A stretch of DNA of 64,000 nucleotides. Origin: Timema cristinae (Eukaryota > Arthropoda > Insecta > Phasmatodea > Timematidae). The stretch covers positions 32,541,021-32,605,020 of the forward strand of contig JBCFYV010011164.1 in NCBI GenBank assembly GCA_039000515.1, in the 5' to 3' direction. A program made the translations under genes and the position numbers. The notes beneath the pieces are model-generated. The model searched no databases. It was given only the letters and a program-made list of their open reading frames with translations, and was not told where the DNA came from. This document shows, one piece after another, positions 25,105-36,789 of this stretch. Position 1 is the first letter of the stretch, and each line of letters begins with the position of its first letter.

Positions 25105-26914
25105 TACCAATCTATATTTATAAAACAAAGTGACTATCATTTCAATTTACATAAACATTACTTTTAATATTAAAAGTAATTTTTATATTTGGATGATTAC
25201 GACACAATACGATAAAACATGATCATAACACTCTTCAATTACGAATAATCTAAAACAATAAAAAAAAGGGAAACCAATTTCAATCAAAATTAGTTTAACA
25301 TCAAAAGGAAATCCACCTATATTGTAATAGCTATCCCCATCCTTCTAAACAATCACATAGGAAGAGTATTCAGGATAACAACATGATACGGAAATTCCAA
25401 CGAAATTCCCCAAACATTTGGTGAAATGCAATAAAACCATTTCCTAACCCCCCGCCCCCTATTTACTTCTTCCAACAACAACAAGCACAACAACAAAACG
25501 CACAACAGAAACATTTTGAAAGCTTTCCAATCCATCCCCTCACATTTCCTCGTATTAGAATAAAATAAACACGATAATCGGGTTTATATGAGCTATTATC
25601 CAGGGAGAGAAAATTTACCGCAGGCGGAACACAACCGAGGGCCAGGAGGGCACACAACAATCGAACAAGTTTTAGTTTCAGAATGCTGATAACCAACTGA
25701 ACAATGATTTGTTTTTCACCGAGCTCTTGTGTCACGTCGCCAGTTAAGGGGGAGGGGAGAAAATGATTTAAAACAGTACAAAAGAGGTTTTTGGTTGGCT
25801 ATATGTAAAGGCCATATTATGGAAAATGGGATGGGGGAGTGTGAGGCGTACCAGTCATACGAATACGAGGAAGGGTTGAAAAACGGTGGTGGAGGATTCA
25901 GAAAACAAAACACACAGATTAGAGACGGGTCTGCCCCTCCTCCTCAACCCCCCATGACCACGCTGTTTTCCCGAGGCACCTATTTGTATAGGATTATTTT
26001 ATTTTTCATGACTTGATTAAAGGCCAATTAAGGAAAGCTATTATACTGCCGAGGTTACCTTCACCCGAAATAAAGGGTTAAAAGAGGTAACGGGGGAGTT
26101 GGAGAAAACGTTATGCAAGAGAGAGTGGAAGAAGCATACGTAAGTTTTGTTTATACCCAGCGTAATGCTTGTTAGCGCGTGTGTATGTGTGACCGGGGAT
26201 TAAGGGGGTGGAGGGGATTGAGGAGTTGTGGTAAAAGAAAATAAATAAGGGTTTGCTCTAAGGAAAGGGCTCTTGAGAATAACACATGGGGTTAGAGATA
26301 TGCGCATTGCGTCAAGTGTAAATTTCTCTTTTGATAAATTTTATTTTCAGAAAGTTTCTGATTTTACCAATTGTTATAGTAGTTAAAATAAAGGGCGGCT
26401 CTTGGGTTGTTGCCAAGTCAAACCCTTTTTGACGGGACTGTACTATAAATTGGTTTCTCCCCCTCAGTTCCAAAATAGGATAAAGCTCTAAATCTTTCTG
26501 TATATTCAATTTTATGTATATCTTTTTGTTTCCAAAAATTCCAAAAGTACTCGTTAGGTCTAGATGGGACCTCTTCTGTTGTACTCCTTATTTTTCAGCT
26601 ATCGTGCTATCTCGTCAGTGAGCGAAGACGTGTCGAAAAAAAGGACTGTGTGGTTATATTTGCGTTTTAAATTTGTAACAATTCTGATATATTAAACTCT
26701 AATTTATAAATATTCTTTGTAAGTCTTCTTGGCTATGAGGAACTTGGAAATATCAACAAGCCCACAATAAATCTCCTTGGCAACGAGTGCTTAGTATCGG
26801 TGGTCTCGTATTCATATTATTAGGCAATTCGTGTTTCTTTAACAAATAAAACTACACAGAAGTAACACTTTTGTTTAATTTAATTTTACATTTACATTGA
26901 TAAATATTCAGTAA
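25105..26914. other. no gene recognised
   Basis: Overlapping opposite-strand frames at 25353-26016 have biased composition (for example Leu/Cys runs from CAA repeats near 25480) and no domain. No other feature was recognised. Confidence 0.45.
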
Positions 26915-27140
26915 CTTGTTTGTTAATGAACTAAATGTCCCAGGTTCGATTCCCGGAATGGCCAAAAAGTCCATCATTGTTGAAATGTGAATTTCCCCTT
27001 TCACAGTGATGAATTAACGGTCTGGGTCTGGGTGTTGTGTCTGTTCTAGATTTAAGTTTGTTTATAAGTCGTGTGCTGATATAATCAGTTAGTTCATAAA
27101 GTGACTTTTAAATATCGTGAATACATAAAAGTAATAAATA
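26915..27140 (+). repeat. tRNA-derived SINE, family C
   Basis: The B box CAGGTTCGATTCCCGG (26941-26956) is followed by AATGGCC, as in the copy at 20995-21160, where ACATGGCC follows the B box. Then come TTTCACAGTGATGAATTAACG and GTGTGCTGATATAATCAGTTA. The end, GTGCTGAT..AAT, resembles the family B end, so B and C may share a 3' part. It abuts the next SINE. Confidence 0.65.
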
Positions 27141-27145
27141 TTCCA

Positions 27146-27402
27146 CCCGCCTCAGTGGCGTAGTTAGCTAACGCAACAGTCGTGTTGAGCTAGACCACTG
27201 AGGATGGGGATATCGAGGTTCGAATCTCGGTCGGGTGAACTGGTGGTGGTATTTCCTAAATGATTTTACACTCTCCCTCCACGCAAATGCGGGTTCACTT
27301 CCTCTAAATTCAACCTTCCCAATTCCTAATCCATTAGTGTAATTAGTACTTAAGCGTATAACCCTAACGGGTAGTAAGACGCGGTACTAAATAAGAACAA
27401 TT
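27146..27402 (+). repeat. tRNA-derived SINE, family A, near full length
   Basis: The best plus-strand example. The A-box-like TGGCGTAGTTAG is at 27156-27167 and the B box GGTTCGAATCTC at 27218-27229. Then come GGTCGGGTGAACTGG, CCTAAATGATTTTACACTCT and CCCTCCACGCAAATGCGG. The tail is CCATTAGTGTAATTAGTACT, GCGTATAACCC, AACGGGTAGTAAGACGCGG. Internal pol III promoter boxes would drive transcription in an active copy. Confidence 0.95.
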
Positions 27403-27769
27403 AAAATATTCCGACATTTACATATTATTATCCCATTAAAAGGCAGATTTAACTAGATATTAGACTAGGAAATAATTACATAAAATCTTAAATACACTAC
27501 TTTTGTGAGATAACCATGTAACTTCAAGACCAAAAACTTAGCTAAGAAACTTGGGGTGCACCACAAGCGTATTTTTGTGAATATTTTTAGTTAAATAATA
27601 TGCTAGAAACGTTGAAAATAATTCATTCCTTTTTTTAACTATTATCTGTTCTAATACTACATAGCTTTAATTTAATTTAACAATTTAACGATCAAATATT
27701 TATTCGGTGTCACTCTTCTTTCAATTAATTTTTCTCGACACATTAGAGAGAAAGTATTGTGATCATCAA

Positions 27770-28300
27770 AAAAATCTAATTCGAGATTTTGGTAAATGTC
27801 GACGTTTCATGATCCCCTGAAACAACAAAAAAAGTGGTTTTCACAATGCCGTTTGTCTGTATCTTGGGCTATAACCAAAACTATGCTAGTGATTGGGCTA
27901 AAACTGGGTATGTGCACTTTTCATAAGTTTTTTTTAAAATTATATATTCAACCCTAAATTTAAAGACAGTTTACTGAAGAATAAAAAGAGAATAAATTGA
28001 GTTTCTCGAAACTCACTTTAACGATTTTAATTACATTTTATATCTAAACATTGTTTCTCATTATAAATAAGGTGGCAGTTATCATTTTCTCATGGAAATG
28101 ACTTAGAGGGTACTTTATATAGGGGGAATTTTCCAATTTGCATAATCTCTTTGCAACTAATTGTGATGCAAAAAATCTTATCATTGTAAAGTTGTAGTAC
28201 AACTAAGATCTTTTATTTGAAATACATTTTAATAAAACCAATAATTTCTTAGTTATCAGCAAATATAAATACTTTTTAATTCAGGACTTTGAAAATGAAT
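27770..28300 (+). repeat. dispersed repeat R, copy 1
   Basis: Shares an ordered set of motifs with 56680-57240: GAAACAA..AAAAAAGTGGTTTT, TGCCGT.TGTCTGTATCT, TTATCATTGTAAAGTTGTAG and ATAAAACCAATAATTTC. Length is about 530-560 bp. No terminal repeats or coding frame were seen, so the class is unknown. Confidence 0.8.
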
Positions 28301-28378
28301 TTGATTCTTATGTTCCTTGGTGGACAATTGTTCTGTGGTGTAGTAAAACACCGTGCAAAAAATTAAAAAAAGGAACAA

Positions 28379-28382
<4 letters not shown>

Positions 28383-28442
<60 letters not shown>
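28383..28442. repeat. (TA)n microsatellite
   Basis: A pure TA run of about 30 units. Confidence 0.98.
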
Positions 28443-28443
<1 letters not shown>

Positions 28444-29343
28444 CAATGGGTTAATATATTTCAATACTACAATAACAATATTATTATAACGTTTATATTG
28501 TAACTGTGTGCCTTTATAATTTTAAAATTCTTGTTTGATTAATTTTTAATCAAATTAAATATAAAATTATAGATGAAGGAACAAGCCCTTAAAATAGTTT
28601 TGAAATGCATATTCTTAACAGTAAATGTTCATTTTAAAATTGTTTAAGATCCATTGATTACTTTACTCATAATTATAAATAGTTACCTTTTTAATATTGC
28701 CACGTAGATAATGACGTTATAAGGATTATATTCTAATACCTCATCCTCATTTAAACTCCATAAGCTATCTTGATGAATATTTTAAAAGCCTAATCTATTT
28801 AAATGTGATATATTTTTATTTAAATGAATTTAATCTATTTTTCATTTAAAAAAGTAAATTTTGACCTATTCATATTTTATTATCATCATTTCACTTATCT
28901 ACAAATGGAATAAGAAAGTTAATCTTTAACTTTCAATAACATATTTATCGTACGAGTTAAAATTTTATGATGTGAGTATATTTCTTCTATATTTTATTCA
29001 TAGTATTTTTATAACTTCTTGTAAAATACAATGTAATGTATTTCCACCACCTGTAGGTTAAGAGTTCATGTTTGTGTGAAAAAATGTTTATATACCTTAC
29101 TTTCTTCTGATTTGGTTGTACGATTGAGCACTCATATTATTGAATAGAATAAAACCATTGATCCTTGACAAAATTAATGACTTAAATTAAGACGGGTCAG
29201 TTTACTTATGAATACAAAGAGTTTTATTTATATAAGCCACCAGTGGAATCATTCCAATATAGCTTTACGTCCCATACAAACTCAATGAATAGTTAATATG
29301 AAGAATGTTTTAAAGGGGTTTCAAGTTTAATAGAGACCTAAAT
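28443..29343. other. no gene recognised
   Basis: Very AT-rich non-coding sequence with TTTAAAT-type blocks. Nothing identified. Confidence 0.5.
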
Positions 29344-29567
29344 CGGTGGTTGCATAGTTTAACCCATCACTATCGTGTTGTATTGGATTGCTGGTGACAG
29401 AGAGACCCGGGCTCGACTCCAGGTCGGGCGTACTCCAAGTAACTACCTAATCTGCCTCCTCGTAAATGCGGCTAAATGTAATATACGATTCTAGCTTTGT
29501 CTTTTTTACCCCATTAGCGAAATTAATATCTGTGTAAATCCGAATGGGTATTAAGACATGGTGCAGA
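29344..29567 (+). repeat. SINE family A, diverged
   Basis: The head is partly readable. The B box is a changed GGGCTCGACTCCAGG, and AGGTCGGGCGTACTCC follows. The tail is CCCATTAGCGAAATTAATAT and GAATGGGTATTAAGACATGG. Confidence 0.75.
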
Positions 29568-29612
29568 AGGTGGGTGAGGGGGGTGCAGCAGTTGAACTGG
29601 GGCATATTAGGG

Positions 29613-29690
29613 CAGGCATGTCCAACCCGCAGCCCACGGACCATTTGGGGCCGCCGAGTTCGTTCTGTGTGACCCACCAGATCAATATTT
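29613..29690 (+). mobile_element. hAT-type terminal fragment
   Basis: CAGGCATGTCCAACCCGCAG followed by CCCACGGACC has the CAGG..TGTC.AACC.GCGGCCC shape seen at the ends of many hAT elements. No partner end or 8-bp duplication was found. The sequence runs directly into a SINE. Confidence 0.55.
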
Positions 29691-29702
29691 TATTATTCAA
29701 GC

Positions 29703-29950
29703 ATTGCCTCTTACTATCCTTTTGGGATATACGTCTATGTACTAATTACGCTAATGCATTAGGGATAGTGAAGGTTGACATTAGAGGAAGTATATCCGCA
29801 TTTGCGTTGAGGGTGAGTGGAAAACTATTTAGGAAAACCACCCTCATTACAGCTTTCCGGGATCTAAGCTCCGATCTATCCATCATCGGGAGTCTAGTAT
29901 ATTGTGAGAATGACACTTTAGACCATGTGGTCACTGAAGCGAGTACCATA
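29703..29950 (-). repeat. SINE family A
   Basis: Tail complement TTGCCTCTTACTATCCTTTT, then TACTAATTACGCTAATGCAT and AAGTATATCCGCATTTGCGT. A degraded B box (GGGATCTAAGCTCCGAT) and head with AGACCATGTGGTCACTGAAG follow. The 131-codon plus-strand frame at 29558-29953 is only an antisense reading of this SINE and the hAT fragment. Confidence 0.9.
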
Positions 29951-30475
29951 TAAAATTAAATATTTGAAATTTCCGAAATTAACAAAATACTAGGGTCTTG
30001 GAGCTGACATAAATGTGCTAAATTCTATGAAGTTTCCAGAATCGTAAGTAATGTAAAATGTTACTTGTATAATGTATGTATACATTTTATTTTTACTGAT
30101 TTTACTACTCACACACCGGTATCTGATCGGTATCGAAAGAAACAATTATTTTATCACTGTCACTCATGCTGGGATTAAATGTTTACTATGGTGGACTGTG
30201 GAGGAAGAACAAATGACGTTATTTCTCAATTCTCACTTATGTTCTGCAACTCTAGCATTCAACCTCTTTTATCTCATCATAATTCATAGCTGTTTTTCAT
30301 TTTTGTTTATTAATACAACCTGATACTTAACCGGGCGAAAGGGTGATTGGTGACCAATCTACTACTGCCCCTTTATAATTGAGCACGGTCGTCACAAACT
30401 AAACAAAATAAACTTTTGTAGAGCTCAATGAACTCACTAAACCTAAGAGTGCCCAGAGCAGACAAAGCAGAAAAG
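29951..30475. other. no gene recognised
   Basis: Non-coding. A purine/pyrimidine-mixed segment (CCGGGCGAAAGGGTGATTGG near 30331) resembles nothing I know. Confidence 0.4.
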
Positions 30476-32248
30476 TTTATATGCGTTTTAGAAAACATTC
30501 TAAAATACTCTTTCGTAAGGAGTGTAAGATATGTTAAAATTAATATAGACTTAGATAATGCTTGATAATACAGATAAATGAAATGCAACAATTGAATATA
30601 ATAAAAGTGATGGTTAATGCGTCACACCATATTTAATTAAAGTCAAAGCATTAGATAAAACATACAATGATATGAGTATAAAAGTTAAGCAAATAGTGTG
30701 TTGTTATATAAACGGTTGGCATATTTGACAATAAAACGTAAGTCAGGAGAATGAAAAAATTGATGTACACAGTAGTAAATTAAAATAATGGACGTTGCTA
30801 ACCAGAAACAACCTTAGGATTAAAATTTAATAAAATACAAGATGTATATGAATAAAAATGGATTAACTCAATGTTAGAGTAAATTACAGGTTCGAATGAA
30901 AGTTTAAGGCAGTTATAAATCTAAAAAATAGAATTAAATTGAATAAAGTATAACACAAATAAAAAGGAATAACAAAATGCTTAATGTAAACAGTCTAAAA
31001 AGAATTAAAATGAATTGAAACTTGAAAAAACAAATTAACATGAATTATAAACGTAATTGAAAAAAAAAGTTAGTTGGAAGATAGTCAAATGATGTTGATT
31101 GATACAAGTGAGGTAAACTAGGCAGGTTACATAACAACATTAATGGAGAAGTTAGAGAGGTGAAGCCTAGTTATAAAATAAACAAAAGTGTAAGAGTTAA
31201 ATGAGAAAAATAATAAGCTACTTATTAATTACTTAAGATTACATGAACATCAAGGGAGCATCGTAGAACCAATTATCTAAGTCCTGTCATAAGGATTAAA
31301 CTTCCCTTACTCCTTTTTAATGTTTCTGTAATGATGTTGTTTACAGTTGCTCTATTATCCCGATATGTTTCGGTGCTACAGTAGACGCACCATAATCATG
31401 GAGCTGAAATTAAAATTAAGAGACTTGCAACTGTAAACAACATCATTACAGAAACATTAAAAAGGAGTAAGGGAAGTTTAATCCTTATGACAGGACTTAG
31501 ATAATTGGTTCTACGATGCTCCCTTGATTTTCATGTAATCTAAAGTAATTAATAAGTAGCTTATTATTTTTCTCATTTAACTCTTACACTTTTGTTTATT
31601 TTATAACTAGGCTTCACCTCTCTAACTTCTCCATTAATGTTGTTATGTAACCTGCCTAGTTTACCTCACTTGTATCAATCAACATCATTTGACTATCTTC
31701 CAACTAACTTTTTTTTTCATTTACGTTTACAATTCATGTTAATTTGTTTTTTCAAGTTTCAATTCATTTTAATTCTTTTTAGACTGTTTACATTAAGCAT
31801 TTTGTTATTCCTTTTTATTGTGTTATACTTTATTCAATTTAATTCTATTTTTTAGATTTATAATTGTCTTAAACTTTCATTCGAACCTGTAATTTACTCT
31901 AACAGTGAGTTAATCCATTTTTATTCATATACATCTTGTATTTTATTAAATTTTAATCCTAAGGTTGTTTCTGGTTAGCAACGTCTATTATTTTAATTTA
32001 CTACTGTGTACATCAATTTTATCATTCTCCTGACTTACGTTTTATTGTCAAATATGCCAACCGTTTATATAACAACACACTATTTGCTTAACTTTTATAC
32101 TCATATCATTGTATGTTTTATCTAATGCTTTGACTTTAATTAAATATGTTGTGACGCATTAACCATCACTTTTATTACATTCAATTGTTGCATTTCATTT
32201 ATCTGTATTATCTAGAATTATCTAAGTCTATATTATTTTATATGCGTT
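30476..32248. repeat. giant palindrome with flanking 12-bp direct repeat
   Basis: The left arm (about 30541-31351) and right arm (31430-32236) are reverse complements over about 0.8 kb with only scattered mismatches and small indels. The inner 80 bp of each arm looks identical. The spacer is 78 bp (31352-31429). TTTATATGCGTT occurs at 30476-30487 and 32237-32248, outside the arms. That is compatible with a target duplication of 12 bp, although about 50 bp of unpaired left sequence (30488-30540) lies between the left copy and its arm. Neither arm encodes a plausible protein. Transcribed, it would fold into a long hairpin RNA. The class is unknown: it could be a foldback element, an inverted duplication or a pair of inverted insertions. 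Confidence 0.9.
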
Positions 32249-33389
32249 GTTTAAGCTGATGAAGCAGGACAGGGCGTTCACTATTCTAATGTTTGTCTAT
32301 AATTAATAATCTATCTTGATAGGGTATACAAACGACGAAAGTAGTTAAATAATGCATCTCCCAAGAGTGAATTATGACATTTTTTAAATAAGTTGGATAG
32401 TGAAAAGGCAACTTTTTCAATTTGTTTAAAGTATTAAAAAGCACTATAATTTCAGTGTTTATATAAATATGAAAATAAAGTTATGACGCAAAAGTTGAAA
32501 TTATTATTACTAGATAAAAAGTAAACTATTTTACAAATTAAAATTTATATACCAATACTTACTGTTAACGATACTTTTCTTTCGATACTAGTACAGTATT
32601 GATGTTTTTCTTCCGATACTTTTAATGATTACAATATCGATACTATTATTTCGATACCACATCCTTAGATATACCTCTCCGCTAGCATTCGAAGTTTTGT
32701 TAATATGTTGTTGTTTTATTATGTTACGAGAGTGAAATATTTCTAAAAAAAAGACGGGGGAGGGGGGGGGGAAGAGGGAGGAAGGAAATAAGGCATATCA
32801 ATAATAGCCCTTCACATAATACCATTCATTACCCACCACAAAACTCGCGGAGGATAAAGAAACAAAGAGGATAAAAAAGAAACAAGGCTAGGGGGAAAGA
32901 GTTGGGAAAGGAAAATATGGAGAGATGAAGGTTTGGTGGCGGTAAATTGATTGTCCGACCACAGTTGTTTTCCTTCCTTGTTCTTTTGTAAACTCCCAGG
33001 TCGGCCCCACATCCCCCCTTCACATCTACATAAAAGAGCTCTATCGCTATTCAGATATTTCAAAACAATGACCCGTTCCTTTGTCAGTTTGCCTTCGCGG
33101 GGTCTGCGTTGAGCATTTCTAGGAAAATAGTAGTGAAGAGGGGATGAAATTAGACGTGAAGAGAATAGCTCGACGAAACATTTTTTTAAAACCATCATGT
33201 TTTAAAACACCTAGGTTATTAATGACAAGGGCAAGATATGAGGAAGGCAAACAAATCACACTCATCTTAATGTAGAGATGGATGGGAAAACCATGGGTAT
33301 AAAACTATTACTCTTGAGACAAAAACAAAAGTTCCATTACTGCCAGCCAAGATTCAATCCTCAACCTCCCCAACACAGGCAATCCAGTT
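32249..33389. other. no gene; G-rich purine tract
   Basis: Positions 32755-32788 are a G/A-only run with a G-homopolymer. The 128-codon minus frame at 32812-33198 has no domain and includes translated homopurine sequence. Confidence 0.45.
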
Positions 33390-33662
33390 TATTGTAAAAG
33401 GTTTTTTTCCTGGGATTTGAGGCCCCTAATAACAGTGACTCGTGGGTTATAACCCAGCTGGTGTCAACGGATTTTTCTTTATTGAGGGGAAGTAAATCTG
33501 TCAGTCCTATGTCGATTGTGATATACAAAATAACCCTAGAACGTATGTTAAAATATATTTCCCGTCAGAATTGGTGCACCCTTTCACTCTCGTCCATGGG
33601 AATACTCGTGTGCTGATGTAATTAATCGATTCAGAAAGTGCACGTTAAATACCACAACTTAA
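33390..33662 (+). repeat. tRNA-derived SINE, family B
   Basis: Matches 3205-3500 along its length: B-box-like GGGTTATAACCC (33444-33455), CAACGGATTTTTCTT, GAGGGGAAGTAAATCT, CCCTTTCACTCTCG, AATCGATTCAGAAAGTGCAC and GTTAAATACCACA. Confidence 0.8.
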
Positions 33663-33779
33663 CACCTACAAATCTAACCACCTGCATGTTGGAGATGAGA
33701 GCGGGGTAGGCTCTGAAGTAAATCTAAGTCGAATTTCTCGGCCGCAAACCCTACACCAACCTTGTTATATGCCTTGGAC

Positions 33780-33860
33780 CAGGAATGGGGAATCTAAAGC
33801 CCGTGGGCCAAATACGACCCTCCGGTGTGCTCAATCCGGCCAGTGGCGTTGCGTTTTGAA
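33780..33860 (+). mobile_element. hAT-type terminal fragment
   Basis: CAGGAATGGGGAATCTAAAG then CCCGTGGGCCAAATACGACC has the CAGG..TGGGGAACCT..GGCCC form common at hAT ends. The rest of the element and a partner end could not be delimited downstream. Confidence 0.6.
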
Positions 33861-35479
33861 GCATGTTTTATTAAACAAACAAAATTGGATTTTTACACAA
33901 ACCATGCTTAAATAATCTTTTCAAATTTGGTAAATCATGCCCAAAATATAATTTGAAAATGTTTGCTTTCATGAAACTTAGGAGAAGCTATATTAAAACT
34001 GAATTCCTGATGAGATCTGTTTCCTTTCTTGAGACTCACCTCATCACAGTTTCAATTAAATCACACCCCATCATAAAGATATTTTAAACGAACTTAAAAA
34101 CATACTAAGCCACTAGGGTATTTATGAATGTAACGCATTCTCAATATATTGAAACTTATTAGTATTAGTTTGTTGTTTGTGTAATTTTTTTTAAAGAAAT
34201 TTTAAAGAAAAATAAATAAACAAAAGACTTTGGACAGCATTTTTTTAGTTATTATTTGGTACCCCTGTAAGTAGATAATTATGCACATACCTGTCTTAGA
34301 TCTCGACAAGCACATCGGGTTAGCTTTGAGCTGTTCATTAAGAGCGTACATCACATGGCAATCAACTCTGTGATACATTTGGCTCGGAATCGTAAATTTA
34401 CACGAACACTATTGCACAATGATCATTTATGATTAAACATCAATGGAGATAAAGAGTTAAAAAAAAGTTCCTAATACTGAAAAGTGTTGAAATATTAAAT
34501 GATATTTGGATAAAAATTGCATTGAATAAACAGTTTTTGGCCATTTTAGAATGGATTGACATATAATCACTGTGCACAAATCTTCATTCTGTCACAATAG
34601 GGACATAATGTAGTTATTAACAATAAACTTTGTCGCTTTTTCCCCTATAGACACCACGGAAAATTTCGAGTAATCATTCAAATATGTATGCACTACACAC
34701 ATTTCTGGTATATCGTAGGTATTTTATTTTCCCTTTTACTTCCATACCTATCGCGCACACACAAACACAGATGCGAGTCGGGAGATGAGTTGGGCCTGCT
34801 ATGTTGAACACTCTTAATACAGCTTCATTGAGAAGCTCTATTTTCAATCTCCTACTTTTGCCCAACCAATGTAATGAGCCACCTATCAAATTTCCGAGAT
34901 GCTCTGCAGTTTAAAAGCCTTCCATTTTAAATTACATGACTAAAAAAAAAAAAATCCTTAAAAGTTTTTTGATGAAATTTCAGGCAAAATCTCGACATTT
35001 TTAAGATAAGATTAAATGTGTAGCTTTCTTCAAAAAATTAAGTAAAGAACCCATAATCCTTAAGATGTTAGGTAAGTGCGCTTACCACTATACATGGGAC
35101 CGGTTAACTGTTGGGACTACTATATTTAATTCCCTCAACACCCCTCAACACTAGTGTTCGCAAGGCCTAATGTGGGGTGGTAAGGATTGCTAGCTTTGCG
35201 GTTTTAATAACACACATTTTTTCGGATAAATAAATAAAATAGTTTTCATTAGAATTATATAATTTATATTTTTACACAGAATCATATCAACAGTGACAAG
35301 TTTGTCCCACAATTTGATGATAGCTTTTCCTCTTCATTAAAATAAAATATCATCAATTGCCAATAGGTTCAGGACCCATATTAAACAACTATTGAAGTTA
35401 CTACGTGTAGAAAATTAAATTTAATGTTTACAGAGGAGAATTTTTTTTTTACTGCGTCCCCTTCTATCCTACTCTAATA
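33861..35479. other. no gene recognised
   Basis: Part of this may be the interior of the hAT fragment that starts at 33780. Otherwise it is AT-rich and unannotated. Confidence 0.4.
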
Positions 35480-35530
35480 AGGAGCCTGAATGATCAGTAA
35501 AACTCTCAGTCATAGAAATACTGACAGTAA
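35480..35530 (+). repeat. MITE end fragment
   Basis: AGGAGCCTGAATGATCAGTA and the following AAACTCTCAGTC parallel the left end of the element at 36154 (AGGGCCCCTACATGATCAGT). The CTGACAGT motif also follows. A SINE starts 29 bp later, so the rest may be displaced or lost. Confidence 0.55.
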
Positions 35531-35558
35531 TAATGGTCGTGTTGAGGCAGTACTTTTT

Positions 35559-35802
35559 TTAGCACCGTGTCTTACTACCCATTCGGGCTATAAGTTTATG
35601 TATTGATTACAATATGGTTTTAGAAATTAGGAAGGTTATATCTATAGGAAATGTAACCGCATTTACGTGAAAAGAGGCGAAGAAACCATTTAGGAAAAGA
35701 TACCTTCAGTACAGCCAACTGAGATTCGAACCTCAATCATTGGCAGTCTATTCTAATGTGAGTGTAGGGCCTTAGACCACGTGGACATCCGAAGTGGGTA
35801 CC
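35559..35802 (-). repeat. SINE family A
   Basis: Tail complement AGCACCGTGTCTTACTACCC, body, then GAGATTCGAACCTC (B-box complement) and a head ending CCGAAGTGGGTACC. Complete or nearly so. Confidence 0.9.
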
Positions 35803-36022
35803 TATATACTAATTACGCTAATGGTTTAAGTATTGATAAGATTGCATTTATAGTATGTGCATCTGAATTTGCGTGGAGGGTGCATGAGTGAAAAACAATT
35901 TTGTTAAAACCACCCTCAGTACACCAAACCAGTATATGAACCCTGATCAAACCCATCATCGATATTATAGTTTATTGTGAGAGTGATGCCATAGTGCTTA
36001 GACCGTGCGGACTCAAAATTGG
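35803..36022 (-). repeat. SINE family A, tail-less, adjacent copy
   Basis: Begins TATATACTAATTACGCTAAT, so the terminal GGGTAGTAAGACG segment is missing. The body (TTTGCGTGGAGGGTGCATGA), a decayed B box (AGTATATGAACCC) and head are present. It abuts the previous SINE head-to-tail. Confidence 0.8.
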
Positions 36023-36153
36023 TATTTATTCATAATAATCATGTTGTTGCACTAAGTACACTTAGGATACAGGCCTGGTAATGATGAAAATAATGACGCG
36101 AAGACTGACCGTGTATTATCTTGTACAAATACTGATGCAATACTGCCCTATTA

Positions 36154-36503
36154 GGGCCCCTACATGATCAGTAAAATTGTCACTCGTAAGACTGACAGTC
36201 TGACTGACAGTATGTATCCTTATTTACAACAATATCGTACACGGTCAGTCTTTGTATCATCATTTTTATCAATATCAGCTCTTGCGTGCACCGTCCAACA
36301 ACATGGATGATAAAAAGAGGCGTGGACAGTCTGTTTGTTGCTGAGACTGAAGTAAATACTGACGAGCGCATGCACACAGTCATTAATATTGTCAGTCTCT
36401 CCCACCACTTACAAGACTGATGGACTGATACTGATGTTATCAAAAAATTCGAATCACATCAGTAGTTTCGTAAGTCCGTCAATCAGTCCATTAGTAAGAG
36501 CCC
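36154..36503. mobile_element. MITE-like element
   Basis: The left end is GGGCCCCTACATGATCAGT. The complement of the right end is GGGCTCTTACTAATGGACTG. Subterminal ACTGACAGT-type motifs occur on both sides, and the interior is rich in ACTGA/TCAGT. Overlapping minus frames at 36180-36443 are composition artefacts. A clear target duplication was not found. Confidence 0.6.
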
Positions 36504-36618
36504 ATTTTCACAAGTGATTCTAGCAGTGTGACTTCTAGGAGCGCTGCTTAAGGACCCATCTTGTTTCCACATGCGCGCTTGGTTTAATTAGCAGCGCGGC
36601 AATCGAGATCGGACTAAA

Positions 36619-36784
36619 TGTACGCGTCCATTGGCCGAATGGGATTTTTGAATTTCTTACATTAAATTTTAATGGGACTTAGTCCACTGATCCGCATCGT
36701 ACGCATCGGACATCATCAATGCCGATGGAATTATGTGAGCCAGATTAAAATTCGACGCGTGCGTTGCGGGCCAGTGGACGCGCA
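36619..36784. mobile_element. small MITE-like inverted repeat
   Basis: ACGCGTCCATTGGCC (36622-36636) is the near complement of GGCCAGTGGACGCG (36769-36782). The spacing is about 130 bp. No coding content; target duplication unclear. Confidence 0.5.
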
Positions 36785-36789
36785 CTCCC

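Noticed and set aside
29558..29953. 131-codon plus-strand frame as a gene
   Set aside because: It is an antisense reading through a hAT end fragment and a minus-strand SINE. No domain.
32812..33198. 128-codon minus-strand frame as a gene
   Set aside because: Composition follows a purine-rich tract, with no domain, splice context or partner exon.
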